DNA from: Blastomyces gilchristii SLH14081
Lineage: Eukaryota; Ascomycota; Eurotiomycetes; Onygenales; Ajellomycetaceae
Length of the DNA stretch: 64,000 bases
NCBI RefSeq assembly: GCF_000003855.2
Contig: NW_003101680.1
Location: 124,001 to 188,000, forward strand
Reading direction: 5' to 3'
Shown here: in pieces, positions 24,406 to 36,900 of the stretch
How positions within the stretch are numbered: the first letter of the stretch is position 1
How the letters are laid out: each line of letters begins with the position of its first letter
Notes under the pieces: model-generated
The model's input: the letters and a program-made list of their open reading frames with translations, nothing else
What the model was told of the DNA's origin: nothing
Databases searched by the model: none
Made by a program: the position numbers and the translations under genes

Positions 24406-25084
24406 GAGAAAAGAGTCTGTATAACTAAATTCAATTGAGTTCAGACAAAGCAGAAGAAATGTCTCTATTCTAGTATATACAAAGACACTTGAACAGTCAA
24501 AGATCTCTGAAGTAAGAGTAGCAGATTTGAAAATGAGAGTTCATGAATACAAAGACTTAAGAATGAATCTCAAAGCTCAAACACAGTGTTCAAACTGTCA
24601 AAGATATTAACACTTTGTAATCTCTTATTTTAGAGACTCAAAATGTGCATTCTATGCCAGAGATCACAAAACTAGTGAGCATAAATGTGAAATATGCTTA
24701 AAAAGAGATGAAATATGTCAACACACTATGCTTAAATACTCTAATTGCAAAGAAAAACATGTATCTAGCTCAAAAGAATGTATGTTTACTTCAAGAACTC
24801 AAAAGAACTGAAGAAAAGATGAAGCTCAAAGTAAATCTAGAACTGAAGAGAAGAGTGAAGTCAGTAAACTCACAACTGCAAGCTTAAAAAGAAGAAACTC
24901 TCAACTATCTAAATCTTCAAACTTCAATTCTTCAGCTAAATGTAAACAGAATTTGAATCCTCAAACTTCTGTTAAGATTAGAGAATTGAGAAATGACTCT
25001 GATAATAAACTAGATATAATGCAAGCAGTTGAGATTTCTACTTTTCAGAATAGTTATAATCTACTATCTGATGACAGTGATTAG
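24406..25084 (+). pseudogene. LINE-1 ORF1, second part with zinc knuckles
   Basis: ORF1 resumes after the Gypsy-B duplication. It contains a Cys/His-rich block at about 24590-24790: C-x2-C with a following H, then C-x8-H-x4-H-x-C-x2-C and C-x2-K-H-x-C patterns, as in the two or three CCHC knuckles of Tad1-type ORF1 proteins, which bind the element RNA. A basic Ser/Lys tail follows and the frame ends at TAG 25082-25084. Expected His/Gly residues are partly replaced. The knuckle assignment is good; individual residues are uncertain because of mutation. Confidence 0.75.
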
Positions 25085-25109
25085 ATTCTACTCTACTCTC
25101 TTTTAGTAT

Positions 25110-27169
25110 AAATATACAACAAAAACAACAAAAAAAGTTTAAAAACTCTTCAAAAATCACATTTATTTAAAATAATGTGAATAGAAACTCAAATGACATT
25201 TATTCTTCTCTTCAAATTGCATTTGAATAAAAAGTTGATTTTGTACTGCTTCAGAAGCTGAATTTTGATACTGAGTAAAAATATGTCATTTCTCATTCAA
25301 GCTACTACTGCTTTCTATCTCAAAAGTCTGAGATAAAGTCAAGAGTAGTGATCTATGAAGGAAAGAGATCAAGATATTAATTTAATCTAAGATTTGATAT
25401 CATGTCTGACCCTGATATTCTGATGAGTGATATTATAGATAAAGAGAATGAGTTTAATACTATACAGCTTATAAATATCTATAATGAAAAGTCATTGAAG
25501 AAAAATAACAATATCTGAACAATTAATAGAGGATTTCTGAACATAACTTCATTAAAAAACTCTATAATTGCAGGAGATTTCAATGCATATCATCTCTAAT
25601 GAAATTCAGAATGCAAAAGAGCAGTAAGAGCTGATAATCTGATTGAATGAACCTTTGAACATTTAATAGATTTAGTTAACAAGTCTGATTAATAAACATT
25701 CTTTAGAAAAGATATGAAACAGAAATCTATTATAGATCTAATCTTCATGTCACAAAATCTAATGAAAAAAAGACTTGTAAACTGATTTATTAATTCAAAT
25801 GAGACATCAGAATCAGATCATGAGATTATTCAATTTAATATTGAACTGAGTAAAGAATAAATGAGTGAAAATCCTCTTCTCTCTAATCAGTTTAACTTTG
25901 AAAAAGCTGATTGAAAGGCAGTTGAAGAAAGAATAAAACTGTTAAAATCTGAAAGACAGAGTGAGCTATATTGAAATCCTGATCAACATATCTCAAATGA
26001 AATGCTTGAGAATAGTGTGAAGCTCATTACATCTATTATTCTAATAAGTGTTAAAGATAATATTTCAAAGAGAAAGTCTTCTGAGTATTCAAAACCTTGA
26101 TGAAATAAGAATATCATATCTAAAAGAAAACAATTAGCTACTGCTAGAAGAGATTAAAACAATAATATAATTTCTGATAAAGAGTTTAAAGCTGTCAGAA
26201 ATGAATATTTTTCAGATATTAAAAGAGCTAAAACAGACTGCTGAAATAAATTTCTTGAAGAAGTATAAGAAAAGGAAGTTTTTAAAGCTTTTAACTATAC
26301 TAAAACAAGAAGTGTAGCAAAACTTCCAGTCTTAGAATATGAGTTTCAGAATGAATGATATACAGTACACTCTTTTAAGGAAAAATGTTAAGCTTTTATA
26401 AGAACTCTCTTTCAAAACTTATCAGATTCAGATTCAGAGAAAGAGAATATATCACTTCTTAACTATATTAATGAAAATAACTGAAAATGACCTGATCTTA
26501 CACAAGATGAATTAGAGTCAGCTATCTTCTCAAGTTCAGTTAAAACTGCTGCAGGGCCTGATTCAATTAATCACTTGATTATTTAAAATATATACTTCTA
26601 CTTAAAGAATGAATATTTTAAGCTTCTTTTCAATCTCTTGAAAAATGAATATCATTCTGAATACTGAAGAGAAGTCACTGAAGTAATTCTTACAAAATCT
26701 AATAGAAAAACTTCAATTTCTAAGTTATATAGAGTAATATCTCTATTGAACTGTCTAGAAAAGATTTTAGAAAAGATAATAGCTATTTAACTATCTTTTA
26801 TAAGCTCTATTAGTAATTCTCTTTTATTCAGTGAATAAATGAGAGATAGAAAACAATGTTCTGCAATTAACACTGTTCTCTCAGTTATTTATGATATTCA
26901 AATAGCAAAGCATGAAGATCTAGTCTTAACTGCAGTTTTTATTGATATAAAAGAAGCATTTAATCATGTTTCAAAGTCAAAGTTATTTCAGACTTTGAAG
27001 ATGTTAAAACTGTCACTTTCTCTAATAAAATGAGTTAACTGTTTTATATCTAAAAGAATCATACAACTTTTCTTTGATGAAATGAAATAAGATAAGACTG
27101 AGATAAAAATAGAAGTACTGTAAGAATCTTCAATCTCACTCATTTTATTTATAATATACACTGTATATC
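25110..27169 (+). pseudogene. LINE-1 ORF2, first part: endonuclease and reverse transcriptase N-terminal half
   Basis: The endonuclease (APE-type) is recognised at about 25130-25860, with an AGDFNAYH box at 25571-25595 and an S-D-H box near 25812-25824. The reverse transcriptase begins around 26400. The block at 26839-27030 (MRDRKQCSAINTVLSVIYDI, then AVFIDIKEAFNHVS) is the classic LINE fingers/palm pattern, with the first catalytic Asp in FIDIKEAF. W codons read TGA and Q codons TAA. The frame is broken at 27170 by composite SINE 2 and resumes at 29008. Confidence 0.85.
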
Positions 27170-29007
27170 TATTCAAAAATAGAGCCAGCGTGGCCCAGTT
27201 AATAAGACTGGTAATCAAGGCCGCACACATTAGAGGTGTGTGGGTTCGAATCCCACCACTGGCACCTGTCACTTCTTACTCATGAAAGCCCCCATGTAAT
27301 AGAGGCTGAGCCTAATTAGTAAGGCTTGATGCGGGGTAGAACTCTCTACTGCAAGCCAAGTCACTAGTTAAGTGAGATTCTGTGAACACTTATCAGAGCT
27401 GATATGAAGTGTCAATGTCTCACTATTCTACTATACACCTGTCAAGGTTCTAACAATATAGAGTCAAGCCTAATGTAGTGATTATACACTACTTAAGCAA
27501 GTCTCTAACTAGGACTGTCATTGAAGCCTAGCTCTCTCTCAAATACAGAGAATGATTTTGAAAGTCATCTGACTAGCAGGTCTAGATGCACATCTAGGCT
27601 CTAGACAGAGCACTCTGATAGGCTAGAGCCTGTAAGCTCACTGCTAAGCTCTAATACTGATAGAGAGAACTGCAGTCATCAAGTCTATTGTTAGTCTCTA
27701 ACACAGGACAAGGTTATGACAGCTGATTGATAGGCCTATGAGCATCTAATGAGGCTGAGATCAGCAACCGGAAGCTTGGTGTGTATGTCATCAAGTGAGC
27801 AGTGGCAGTCACTAACTAACACCCCTGGAAATTAGTGGCTAGCCCGAGAGGACGGACGCGGTGGTCGGTTAATTATAGAGGGTTAAATGTAATTAGCTTA
27901 AGATGCATTCTGCGGGTGGCTAGCACCTATAGACTTAGAAATAGTCAGATTCATAATGATCAAATGAATCTTGAACTGATCTTAAACTCTGTTTTGAAAA
28001 TTCAAAAGAGAAGAATATCAAAACTGATAATTCATCTACACTGAGTTCCTGCTCATATGAATATTCATGGCAGTGAATTGGCTGATTCAGCTGTAAAAAA
28101 GAGTTCAGAATTAAGCAGATCTATTCAAAAAATTATGTCCTGATCTTTTATAAGAAGAAAAATAAAAGAATCTTGTTTAGACAAGTGAAATGAAAGCTGG
28201 CAGAAACAAAAGAAGAGTATATATTATTCAAGATTTGAAATAAAACTCAAGTGGAAATCTTGTTCAATTAAATGTAAAAAGAACATATTCTCATCTATAA
28301 TACAGCTGAAACTAGAACATGGCTATTTTAAATCTTATATACAAAGATTTGATGATAGATTTGATTCAATAGAATGCTCATTCTGCAATGTAAATGAGAA
28401 TTCTGAGTATATTGTAATGCACTGCACATTATACAATAGTCTCAGAGTCAGATTGAAAGAGAAGTATGATCTAAATTAATTAAATATAAGATTCTTATTC
28501 TCAACTGAAACAGGAATTAAATACTTAATAGACTTTCTATCAGAAACTCAAGCAGCTATAAGAAAATAGGTAAATTCAGAAATATCTGAATATGAAGAGA
28601 AGGAAATCAATCAGATATAGTCTGTTAAAGCAGCTATATACTATCTTTTAATAATTTGTTTTATTACAGTCTCTCTTTACTTTATCTTTTTCTTTCAATT
28701 TCTTTCTATCTATCTATTTAATGTGTCTATCTTTAAGACTGTGTTCTCTTTTCTTTTGTCATGATATTATCAAATCATTTCAAAGTATCAGAAGATGTTA
28801 AAATACTGCAATTTGTAAACAGTTTTTATATTCTGAGCTGAAATTTTCTGATTTTGCATATCTGAAATTGGTGAATGTATAATAGTTATCTTTACAGATA
28901 TAGGAAAAACCCTGAGAACTAAAAGTTCTCAGGTAGATGTCATAGTCTCTGACTGTATACATCTATAATTGAAGAATAATAATAATAATAATAATATTCA
29001 AAAATAG
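27170..29007. repeat. 12-13-bp target-site duplication around composite SINE 2
   Basis: TATTCAAAAATAG is present at 27170-27182 and 28995-29007. Removing the element restores continuous LINE-1 reverse transcriptase sequence. Confidence 0.95.
27183..28994 (+). mobile_element. Composite SINE 2: tRNA-like head, core, and about 1.06 kb of LINE 3' end
   Basis: The head (27184-27264, 81 nt) is the best tRNA-like fold in the window: acceptor strands GCCAGCG/CACTGGC, a T-arm GTGGG-TTCGAAT-CCCAC, box A at 27191-27211 and box B at 27243-27253. A 670-bp core follows; two of its blocks match composite SINE 1 (around 27718 and 27852). From 27931 onward the element is collinear with LINE-1 from 30200: the end of RNase H, the CCHC-like C-terminus, the 3' UTR with hairpin (28911-28933) and a TAA tail. 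So it is a tRNA-headed element fused to a far longer LINE segment than its relative at 21266. Confidence 0.9.
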
Positions 29008-30889
29008 AAATATGAGAATAGTGCAATCTTCAAGTTATGTGAATGATATTGATCTAGTCTACAGCTTAAAAACTATTAAAGAGAATTTAAAAGTGATTGC
29101 AAAAGCTGTAAAAGAAATCTTTGTTAGAGCAGATATCAATCAAATTCAATTTGATATGAATAAAACTGAGTTAATTCATTTCTTTTCTAAATTCAATGAG
29201 AAAGAACTATCTCTAACTCTTTTAAATAGAGAGATTAAACTCAGTGTAAATATCAAATGATTAGAAGGATGATTAAACTCTAAATTGAATTTTAAATATC
29301 ATATTTAACAAAGAACTGTCAAGGCAGAAAGACTATTGAATAACATAATCAGACTATCAAATACAGAGAGAGGTCTATTCTTTCAGACTATGAGACAGTT
29401 ATATATAGCCTGTATTATCTGAGTAGCTGATTATGAAGTTCAAGTTTAATGAAATAATCAAGAGAATTTCACTGAACTCTTTCAAAGTCTGCAAAACAGA
29501 GCTTTAAGAAGAATTCTGAGAGCATTCAAATCATCTTCTATTAAAGTAATGAAAATTGAAGCTTCAATTCTCACTTCTGCTATTAGATTTGAAAAGGCCT
29601 GTATGAACTATGCTCTGAGAGTTATAAAGATAAGCTCAAATTATATAATCAGAGAAAGAGTCTCTTCTTCACTTTCATTAATTAACTCTGGAAATGAACT
29701 GAATTGAAACAGATTTCCTGATTGAAATGAAAATAATTCTTTAAAGAAAATATCTTCTCAACTGTACAGACTATACTCACTGATTAAAAATCAATTTTCT
29801 TCTTTAAATGTTGAAAGAGTTGATCATGAGAAGATATTTCTCTGAAGAGAAAAGCTTGAATCTCTTATAGACTTGTAAATAAGTGAACTATCTAAGAAGA
29901 AAGAATATGAACAGTATTTGAAGAGAATTTCTACAATCAATATAGAAGACTCTATTCTGATTTATTCAGATAACTTCAAAAATGAGAATTTGAATAGATT
30001 AGGTGCAGACATTGCTTATACTGAAGATAATATCAATTTTATCTCAGATTTCTGAAATTTAGACTGTGAATCTGAAGTCTTTGATGCTGAACTATTTATA
30101 ATAGTGAAAGCTTTCAAACTCATTGAAATAAAATCTTATAAAAGAGGAAATAGTTTGAAAGAGACATGAATATTCTCTGATAGTCAAGCTGCTTTAAAAA
30201 GACTTAGAAATAGTCAGATTTATAATGATCAAATGAATCTTGAACTGATCTTAAACTCTGTTTTGAAAATTTAAAAGAGAAGAATATTAAAGCTGATAAT
30301 TCATCTGCACTAAGTTTCTGCTCATATGAATATTCATGACAATGAATTGACTGATTCAGCTGTAAAAAAGAGTTCAGAATTAAGCAGATCTATTCAAAAA
30401 ATTATGTCCTGATCTTTTATAAAGAGAAAAATAAAAGAATCTTGTTTAGATAAGTGAAATAAAAGCAGACAGAAATAAAAGAAGAGTATATATTATTCAA
30501 GATTTGAAATAAAACCCAAGTGGAAATCTTGTTCAATTAAATATAAAAAGAAAGTATTCACATCTATAATACAGCTGAAACTAGAACATGGCTATTTCAA
30601 ATCTTATATACAAAGATTTGATGATAGATTGAATTCAATATAATGCTCATTCTGCAATGCAAATGAGAATTCTGAGTATATTATAATACACTGTGTATTA
30701 TACAATAGTCTCAGAGTCAGATTGAAAGAGAAGTATAATCTAAATTAATTAAATATGAGATTCTTATTCTCAACTGAGACAGGAATTAAATACTTAATAG
30801 ACTTTCTATCAGAAACTCAAGCAGCTACAAGAAAATGACTAAATTCAGAAATATCTGAATATGAAGAGGAGGAAATCAATCAGATATAG
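29008..30889 (+). pseudogene. LINE-1 ORF2, second part: reverse transcriptase end, RNase H, C-terminal finger
   Basis: The catalytic box reads SSSYVNDIDLV at about 29027-29058: YVDD is expected, so the first Asp is Asn. The thumb region continues to about 29900 (RRILRAFKSS at about 29508). RNase H follows from about 29940, with an S-D-S-Q-A-A-L box at 30178-30198 and the final H-M-N-I-H-x-N-E-L-x-D-S-A block at about 30325-30365. A C-x2-C-x(n)-H-x4-C finger lies at 30640-30700. The frame ends at TAG 30887-30889. Trp codons are TGA and Gln codons TAA throughout; the copy is dead. Confidence 0.85.
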
Positions 30890-31260
30890 TCTGTTAAAAC
30901 AGCTATATACTATCTTTTAATAAATTTGTTTTGTTACAGTCTCTCTTTACTTTATCTTTTTCTTTCAATTCCTTTCTATCTATCTATTTAATATGTCTAT
31001 CTTTAAGACTGTGTTCTCATTTCTTTTGTCATAATATTGTCAAATGATTTCAAAGTATCAGAAGATGTTAAAATACTGCAATTTGTAAACAGTTTTTGTA
31101 TTCTGAGCTGGAATTTTCTGATTTTGCATATCTGAAATTGATGAATGTATAATAGTTAACTTTACAGATATAGAAAAAACCCTGAGAACTAAAAGTTCTC
31201 AGGTAGATGTCATAATCTCTGACTGCATACATCTATAATTGAAGAATAATAATAATAATA
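30890..31260 (+). other. LINE-1 3' UTR with hairpin and TAA tail
   Basis: 370 bp shared, nearly unchanged, with the tails of both composite SINEs and LINE-2. It contains a perfect hairpin at 31191-31213, CCTGAGAACT-AAA-AGTTCTCAGG, some 50 bases before the TAA-repeat tail (31245-31260). Its presence at the same place in all four tails suggests that it is the signal recognised by the LINE reverse transcriptase. Confidence 0.85.
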
Positions 31261-31379
31261 CAATAACAGATTCTTATACAAAACTCTTTTAATAATATCA
31301 TGAATATCTAGATGTCTTCTGATAAGATAATAATGTTACAAATGTATCTCTCTTATAAGGTTCAGCAGTGAATTACACT

Positions 31380-33982
31380 ATTAAGCTAGAAATGAAGAAT
31401 AATAAAGACTTTGAATTATTATACAACTCTTTTTATAACATGTTCTGAGATGAAATTCTTCTTCTTCAAAAGACACTCAATAATCTGTTAAATAAAGAAT
31501 TCATATATATTAGTAACTTCTCTACTGCAGCTTCTGTTCTCTTTGCAAAGAAATCAGATGATGAACTCTGATTCTGTGTGAACTATCAAGAATTGAACAG
31601 ATTAATAAAGAAAGACTGCTATTCTTTATCTCTTATCAATGAAACTCTAACTCATATTAAACAAGCTCAATAATTTATAAAGATAGATATCATTACTACA
31701 TTTCATAAGATCTGTATCACTGAAGAAGATGAGTGACTCACAGCATTTCAAACATAATATAGTCTCTTTGAATAAGTAGTCACACTCTTCAAACTGACTA
31801 ACACTCTCAGTATATTTCAGAAGTATATCAACTGAGCACACTGAGATTTTCTTAATGAATTTGTATTTACTTATCTCAATGATATTCTCATCTTCACTGA
31901 TGAGTTCAGCAAAGAATATCAAGAATATGTATGAAGAGTATTATAATAATTATAAGAAGCAGAACTATTAATAGATATTAATAAATATAATTTCAAAGTT
32001 AAGAGTACAAAGTATCTAGATTTTATTATAGAAGCTGATGAGAAAATTTAAATGAATTCTGAGAAGATCTTCATCATTCTTGAATGAGAAGCTTCATATA
32101 TTGTGAAGAGTGTATGAAACTTCATCAGATTTGCTCACTTTTATCAGCAATTTATATGAAACTTCTCAGATATTACAAGATCACTTACAGAACTCATTAA
32201 GAAGAACTCAGTATTTCAGTGATCAGTGAATACTGAAGATGTATTTATACAGATGAAGAAGATATTCATTAATATCTCTCTGCTGATAATATTTGATTCT
32301 GATTATAAAACAGGTATTGCAGCTCATTTCTCTGACTATATTACAGAAGAAGCTATATTATAATATAATGATAAAGATGTCTTACAATTATATATCTTCA
32401 TGTTTAAGAAACTAAGTCTCATTGAATACAATTATAAGATCTATGACAAGAAACTTCTTATAATTATACACTGTGTAGAAGAATGAGACTCTGAACTCTG
32501 AAGTATCTCTGAATTTGAGATAATCACAGATTATAAGAATCTCAAGTACTTCATAATCACTTATAAACTTACTAAATAACAGATGTGATGATCTGAGTTC
32601 TTAAGCTGTTTTTATTTTATAATACACTACTGTTTTAACAGTCAGAACTTGATAATAGATACTCTCTTATAATAAGAGTAAAATATGTCATCTGATGTAA
32701 CAGATACTTACTGAATAAACTCAGAACACTGACTCTTAAATCTGAAGAAACTAGTTAATTATAATGAGATCACTCATGACACTATACATATTTCTCTGAT
32801 TAGAACACTCTCTCTTCACAATGTCACTGATATCTTAACTTCTCTCAAATCTACGCTGAATAAATTATAATATATAACAGCTCAAGCTAATGAACTTCTT
32901 CAAGTACTTACTTAAGCGGTATCTCAAGAAGCACTCAGATTTCTCTCAGAACTATGTATAAGAACTGGTATCTTAAAACACTTAATCAATAATAATAACA
33001 CTCTGCAATTTTATAAATAACACTGAGTCTCTTACTCTGAATTTCTATATATCTGAATAATGTAAGAGATGCATAATTCTCATATAATCAGCTATTCAGA
33101 TTATTAATAGCTGTATTAAATGATCTCTCAAGAGGTCTACTGATCTGAGATATTAAACAGTATCAGATGTTTTATCTGAAACTATAACTATTATTCTTTT
33201 ATCATCTTATGAATGAATCATAGAAAAGCTCTACTAAAATCACTTAATATCTCTAATAGAATCTAATGAGATGTACCTATTAATTTCACTTTTAATCTCT
33301 CTAAGATTAAGAGTTGTAAGAATGTTCTGATCATTATTAATTAATTGAGTAAAGATATCATATTAAAATCTTGTAGTAAGATAAATACTGAACAAGTCAC
33401 TGAAGCCTTCTTATAGAGTTCATTCTATTAAATATATACATTACTGAGATCTATTATATCTGACTAAGGTTATCAATTCATAAGTGCTCTCTGAATAAGA
33501 ATCTGTCATATTCTCAAGATTATATATTACTTATCAACTGCTTATCACTCTGAGACTGATAATATATCAGAATGAATAATTTAGATAGTAAAGAATTATC
33601 TTTATAAGTTCTGTAATTATTTATAAGATAACTGATATAATCTTCTTCTACATACTGAAGTTACTATCAATGACTAAGATGCTATTTTAATAGATATAAG
33701 CCTGTTCTTTCTTATATATAGATATCATATGAAAGTGTTAAATCTTATAGAGATTATATAGTTTATATCAAATCTCTGAAGTCTGATTCAGATTGCTGAT
33801 ATTATAGTAATGAAGTTTCAATTCATCTGTGACTGAGTAGAAGTCTTTATAATAAGTACTAAACAAGATTAAGAAAGTTAAATTAATATTTATCAAGATT
33901 TCACTGAGTAATATAAGATAGAAGATCTGATATATTTAAATCTTAAGAATATACAGATCACACACTCATCTTATACATGAAA
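31380..33982 (+). pseudogene. Gypsy-2 pol relic: reverse transcriptase, RNase H, integrase
   Basis: Plus-strand coding remains collinear with Gypsy-A pol. Landmarks: SVLFAKKSDDEL at about 31535-31572, FCVNYQELNRLIKKD at about 31572-31618, and the catalytic box TYLNDILIF at about 31869-31895 (Asn for the first Asp). The thumb, RNase H and then integrase follow to 33982. It is more decayed than Gypsy-A, with TAA and TGA every few dozen codons. An open minus-strand frame at 31647-31922 is only its shadow. Confidence 0.8.
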
Positions 33983-36900
33983 TCACTGTTATATTATTAT
34001 TATTATTATTATTCTTCAATTATAGATGTATGCAGTCAGAGACTATAATATCTATCTAAGAACTTTTAGTTCTCAGGGTTTTTCCTATATCTGTAAAGTT
34101 AACTATTATACATTCACCAATTTCAGATATGCAAAATCAGAAAATTCCAGCTCAGAATACAAAAACTGTTTACAAATTGCAGTATTTTAACATCTTCTGA
34201 TACTTTGAAATCATTTGACAATATTATGACAAAAGAAATGAGAACACAGTCTTAAAGATAGACATATTAAATAGATAGATAGAAAGGAATTGAAAGAAAA
34301 AGATAAAGTAAAGAGAGACTGTAACAAAACAAATTATTAAAAGATAGTATATAGCTGTTTTAACAGACTATATCTGATTGATTTCCTCCTCTTCATATTC
34401 AGATATTTCTGAATTTAGTCATTTTCTTGTAGCTGCTTGAGTTTCTGATAGAAAGTCTATTAAGTATTTAATTCCTGTCTCAGTTGAGAATAAGAATCTC
34501 ATATTTAATTAATTTAGATTATACTTCTCTTTCAATCTGACTCTGAGACTATTGTATAATGCACAGTGCATTACAATATACTCAGAATTCTCATTTGCAT
34601 TGCAGAATGAGCATTTTATTGAATCAAATCTATCATTAAATCTTTGTAAATAAGATTTGAAATAGTCATGTCCTAGGTTCAGCTGTATTATAGATGAGAA
34701 TATTTTCTTTTTATATTAAATTGAACAAGATTTCCACTTGAGTTTTGTTTCAAATCTTGAATAATGTATACTCTTCTTTTATTTCTGCTAGCTTTCATTT
34801 CACTTATCTAAACAAGATTCTTTTATTTTTCTCTTTATAAAAGATCAGGATACAATTTTTTGAATAGATCTACTTAATTCTGCACTCTTTTTTACAGCTG
34901 AATCAGTCAATTCATTGTCATGAATATTCATATAAGCAGAAACTTAGTGTAGATGAATTATCAGCTTTAATATTCTTCTCTTTTGAATTTTCAAAACAGA
35001 GTTTAAGATCAGTTCAAGATTCATTTAATTATTATGAATCTGACTGTTTCTAAGTCTTTTCAAAGCAGCTTGACTATCAGAGAATATTCATGTCTCTTTC
35101 AAACTATTTCCTCTTTTATAAGATTTTATTTTAATGAGTTTGAAAGCTTTCACTATTACAAATAGTTCAGCATCAAAGACTTCAGATTCACAGTCTAATT
35201 TTCAGAAATCTGAGATAAAATTGATATTATCTTCAGTATAAGTAATGCCTGCATCTAATCTATTCAAATTCTCATTTTTGAAGTCATCTGAATAAATCAG
35301 AATAGAGTCTTCTATATTGATTGTGAAAATTCTCTTCAAATGCTGTTCATATTCTTTCTTCTTAGATAGTTTACTTATTTACAAGTCTATAAGAGATTCA
35401 AGCTTTTCTCTTCAGAGAGATATCTTCTCATGATCAACTTTTTCAATATTTAAAGAAGAAAATTGATTTTTAATCAGAGAGCATAGTCTGTACAGTTGAG
35501 AAGACATTTTCTTTGAAGAATTATTTTCATTTCAATCAAGAAATCTATTTCAATTCAGTTCATTTCCAGCGTTAATTAATGGAAATGAAGAAGAGACTCT
35601 TTCTCTGATTATATGATTTAAGCTCATCTTTATAACTCTCAGAGTATAGTTCATACAGGTCTTTTCAAATCTAATAGCAGAAGAAGAAATTGAAGCTTCA
35701 ATTTTCATTACTTTAATGAAAGATGATTTGAATGCTCTCAGAATTCTTCTCAAAGCTCTGTTTTACAGACTTTGAAAGAGTTCAGTGAAATTCTCTTGAT
35801 TATTTTATCAAACTTGAACTTCATAATCAGCTACTGAGATAATACAGACTATATACAACTGTCTCATAGCCTGGAAGAATAGACCTCTCTCTGTATTTAA
35901 TAGTCTGATTATGTTATTCAATAGTCTGTCTGCCTTGACAGTTCTTTATTGAATGTGATATTTAAAATTCAACTTGGAGTTTAACCATACTTCTAATTAT
36001 TTGACATTTACACTGAGTTTAATCTCTCTATTTAAAAGAGTTAGAGATAGTTCTTTCTCATTGAATCTAGAAAAGAAATGAATTAACTCAGTTATATTCA
36101 TATTAAATTGAATTTAATTGATATCTACTCTAACAAAGATTTTCTTTGCAGCTTCTTCAATTACTTTCAAATTCTCTTTAATAGTTTTTGAGCTGTAGAC
36201 TAGATCAATATCATTCATATAACTTGAAGATCACACTATTCTCATATTTCTATTTTTGAATAGATATGCAGTGTATATTGTAAATAAAATGAGTGAGATT
36301 GAAGATTCTTGCAGTACTTCTATTTTTATCTCAGTCTTATCTTATTTCATTTTATTAAAGAAAAGTTGTATGATTCTTTTAGATATAAAACAGTTAACTC
36401 ATTTTATTAGAGAAAGTGACAGTTTTAACATCTTTAAAGTCTGAATTAACCTTGACTTTAAAACATGATCAAATACTTCTTTTATATCAATAAAAACTGC
36501 AGTTGAGACCAGATCATCATGCTTTGCTATTTGAATATTATAAATAACTGAGAGAACAGTGTCAATTGCAGAACATTGTTTTCTATCTCTTATTTATTCA
36601 CTGAATAAAAGAGAATTACTGATAGAGCTTATAAAAGATAGTTGAGTAGTTATTATCTTTTCTAAAACTTTTTCTAGACAGTTCAATAGAGATATTACTC
36701 TATATAACTTAGAAATTGAAGTTTTTCTATTAGGTTTTATAAGAATCACTTCAGTGACTTCTCTTCAGCATTCAGAATGATATTCATTTTTCAAGAGATT
36801 GAAAAGAAGCTCAAAATATTCATTATTTAAGTAGAAGTATATATTTTGAATAATTAAGTGATTAATTGAATCAGGCTCTGCAGCAGTTTTAACTGAACTT

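Larger units (their letters stand above)
1246..31260 (+). mobile_element. LINE-1: full-length or near full-length Tad1-like LINE, split by two insertions
   Basis: A non-LTR retrotransposon on the plus strand can be followed across 3138/24406 (broken by Gypsy-B) and 27169/29008 (broken by a composite SINE). Order: 5' region with short repeats, ORF1 with zinc knuckles, ORF2 with endonuclease, reverse transcriptase, RNase H and a terminal CCHC-like finger, a 3' UTR with a perfect hairpin, and a TAA-repeat tail. This layout is that of the Tad1 clade of fungal LINEs. The 3' end (31245-31260) is clear. The 5' end is not: 1246 is simply where mutated AT-rich sequence starts. All coding parts carry RIP-type stops, so the copy is dead. 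No TSD was found. Confidence 0.75.

Noticed and set aside
27184..27264. Functional tRNA gene (also 19511-19598 and 21267-21374)
   Set aside because: Each is the 5' head of a TSD-flanked retroelement. Arms are imperfect or of odd size, so Pol III promoter function is likely but a working tRNA is not.
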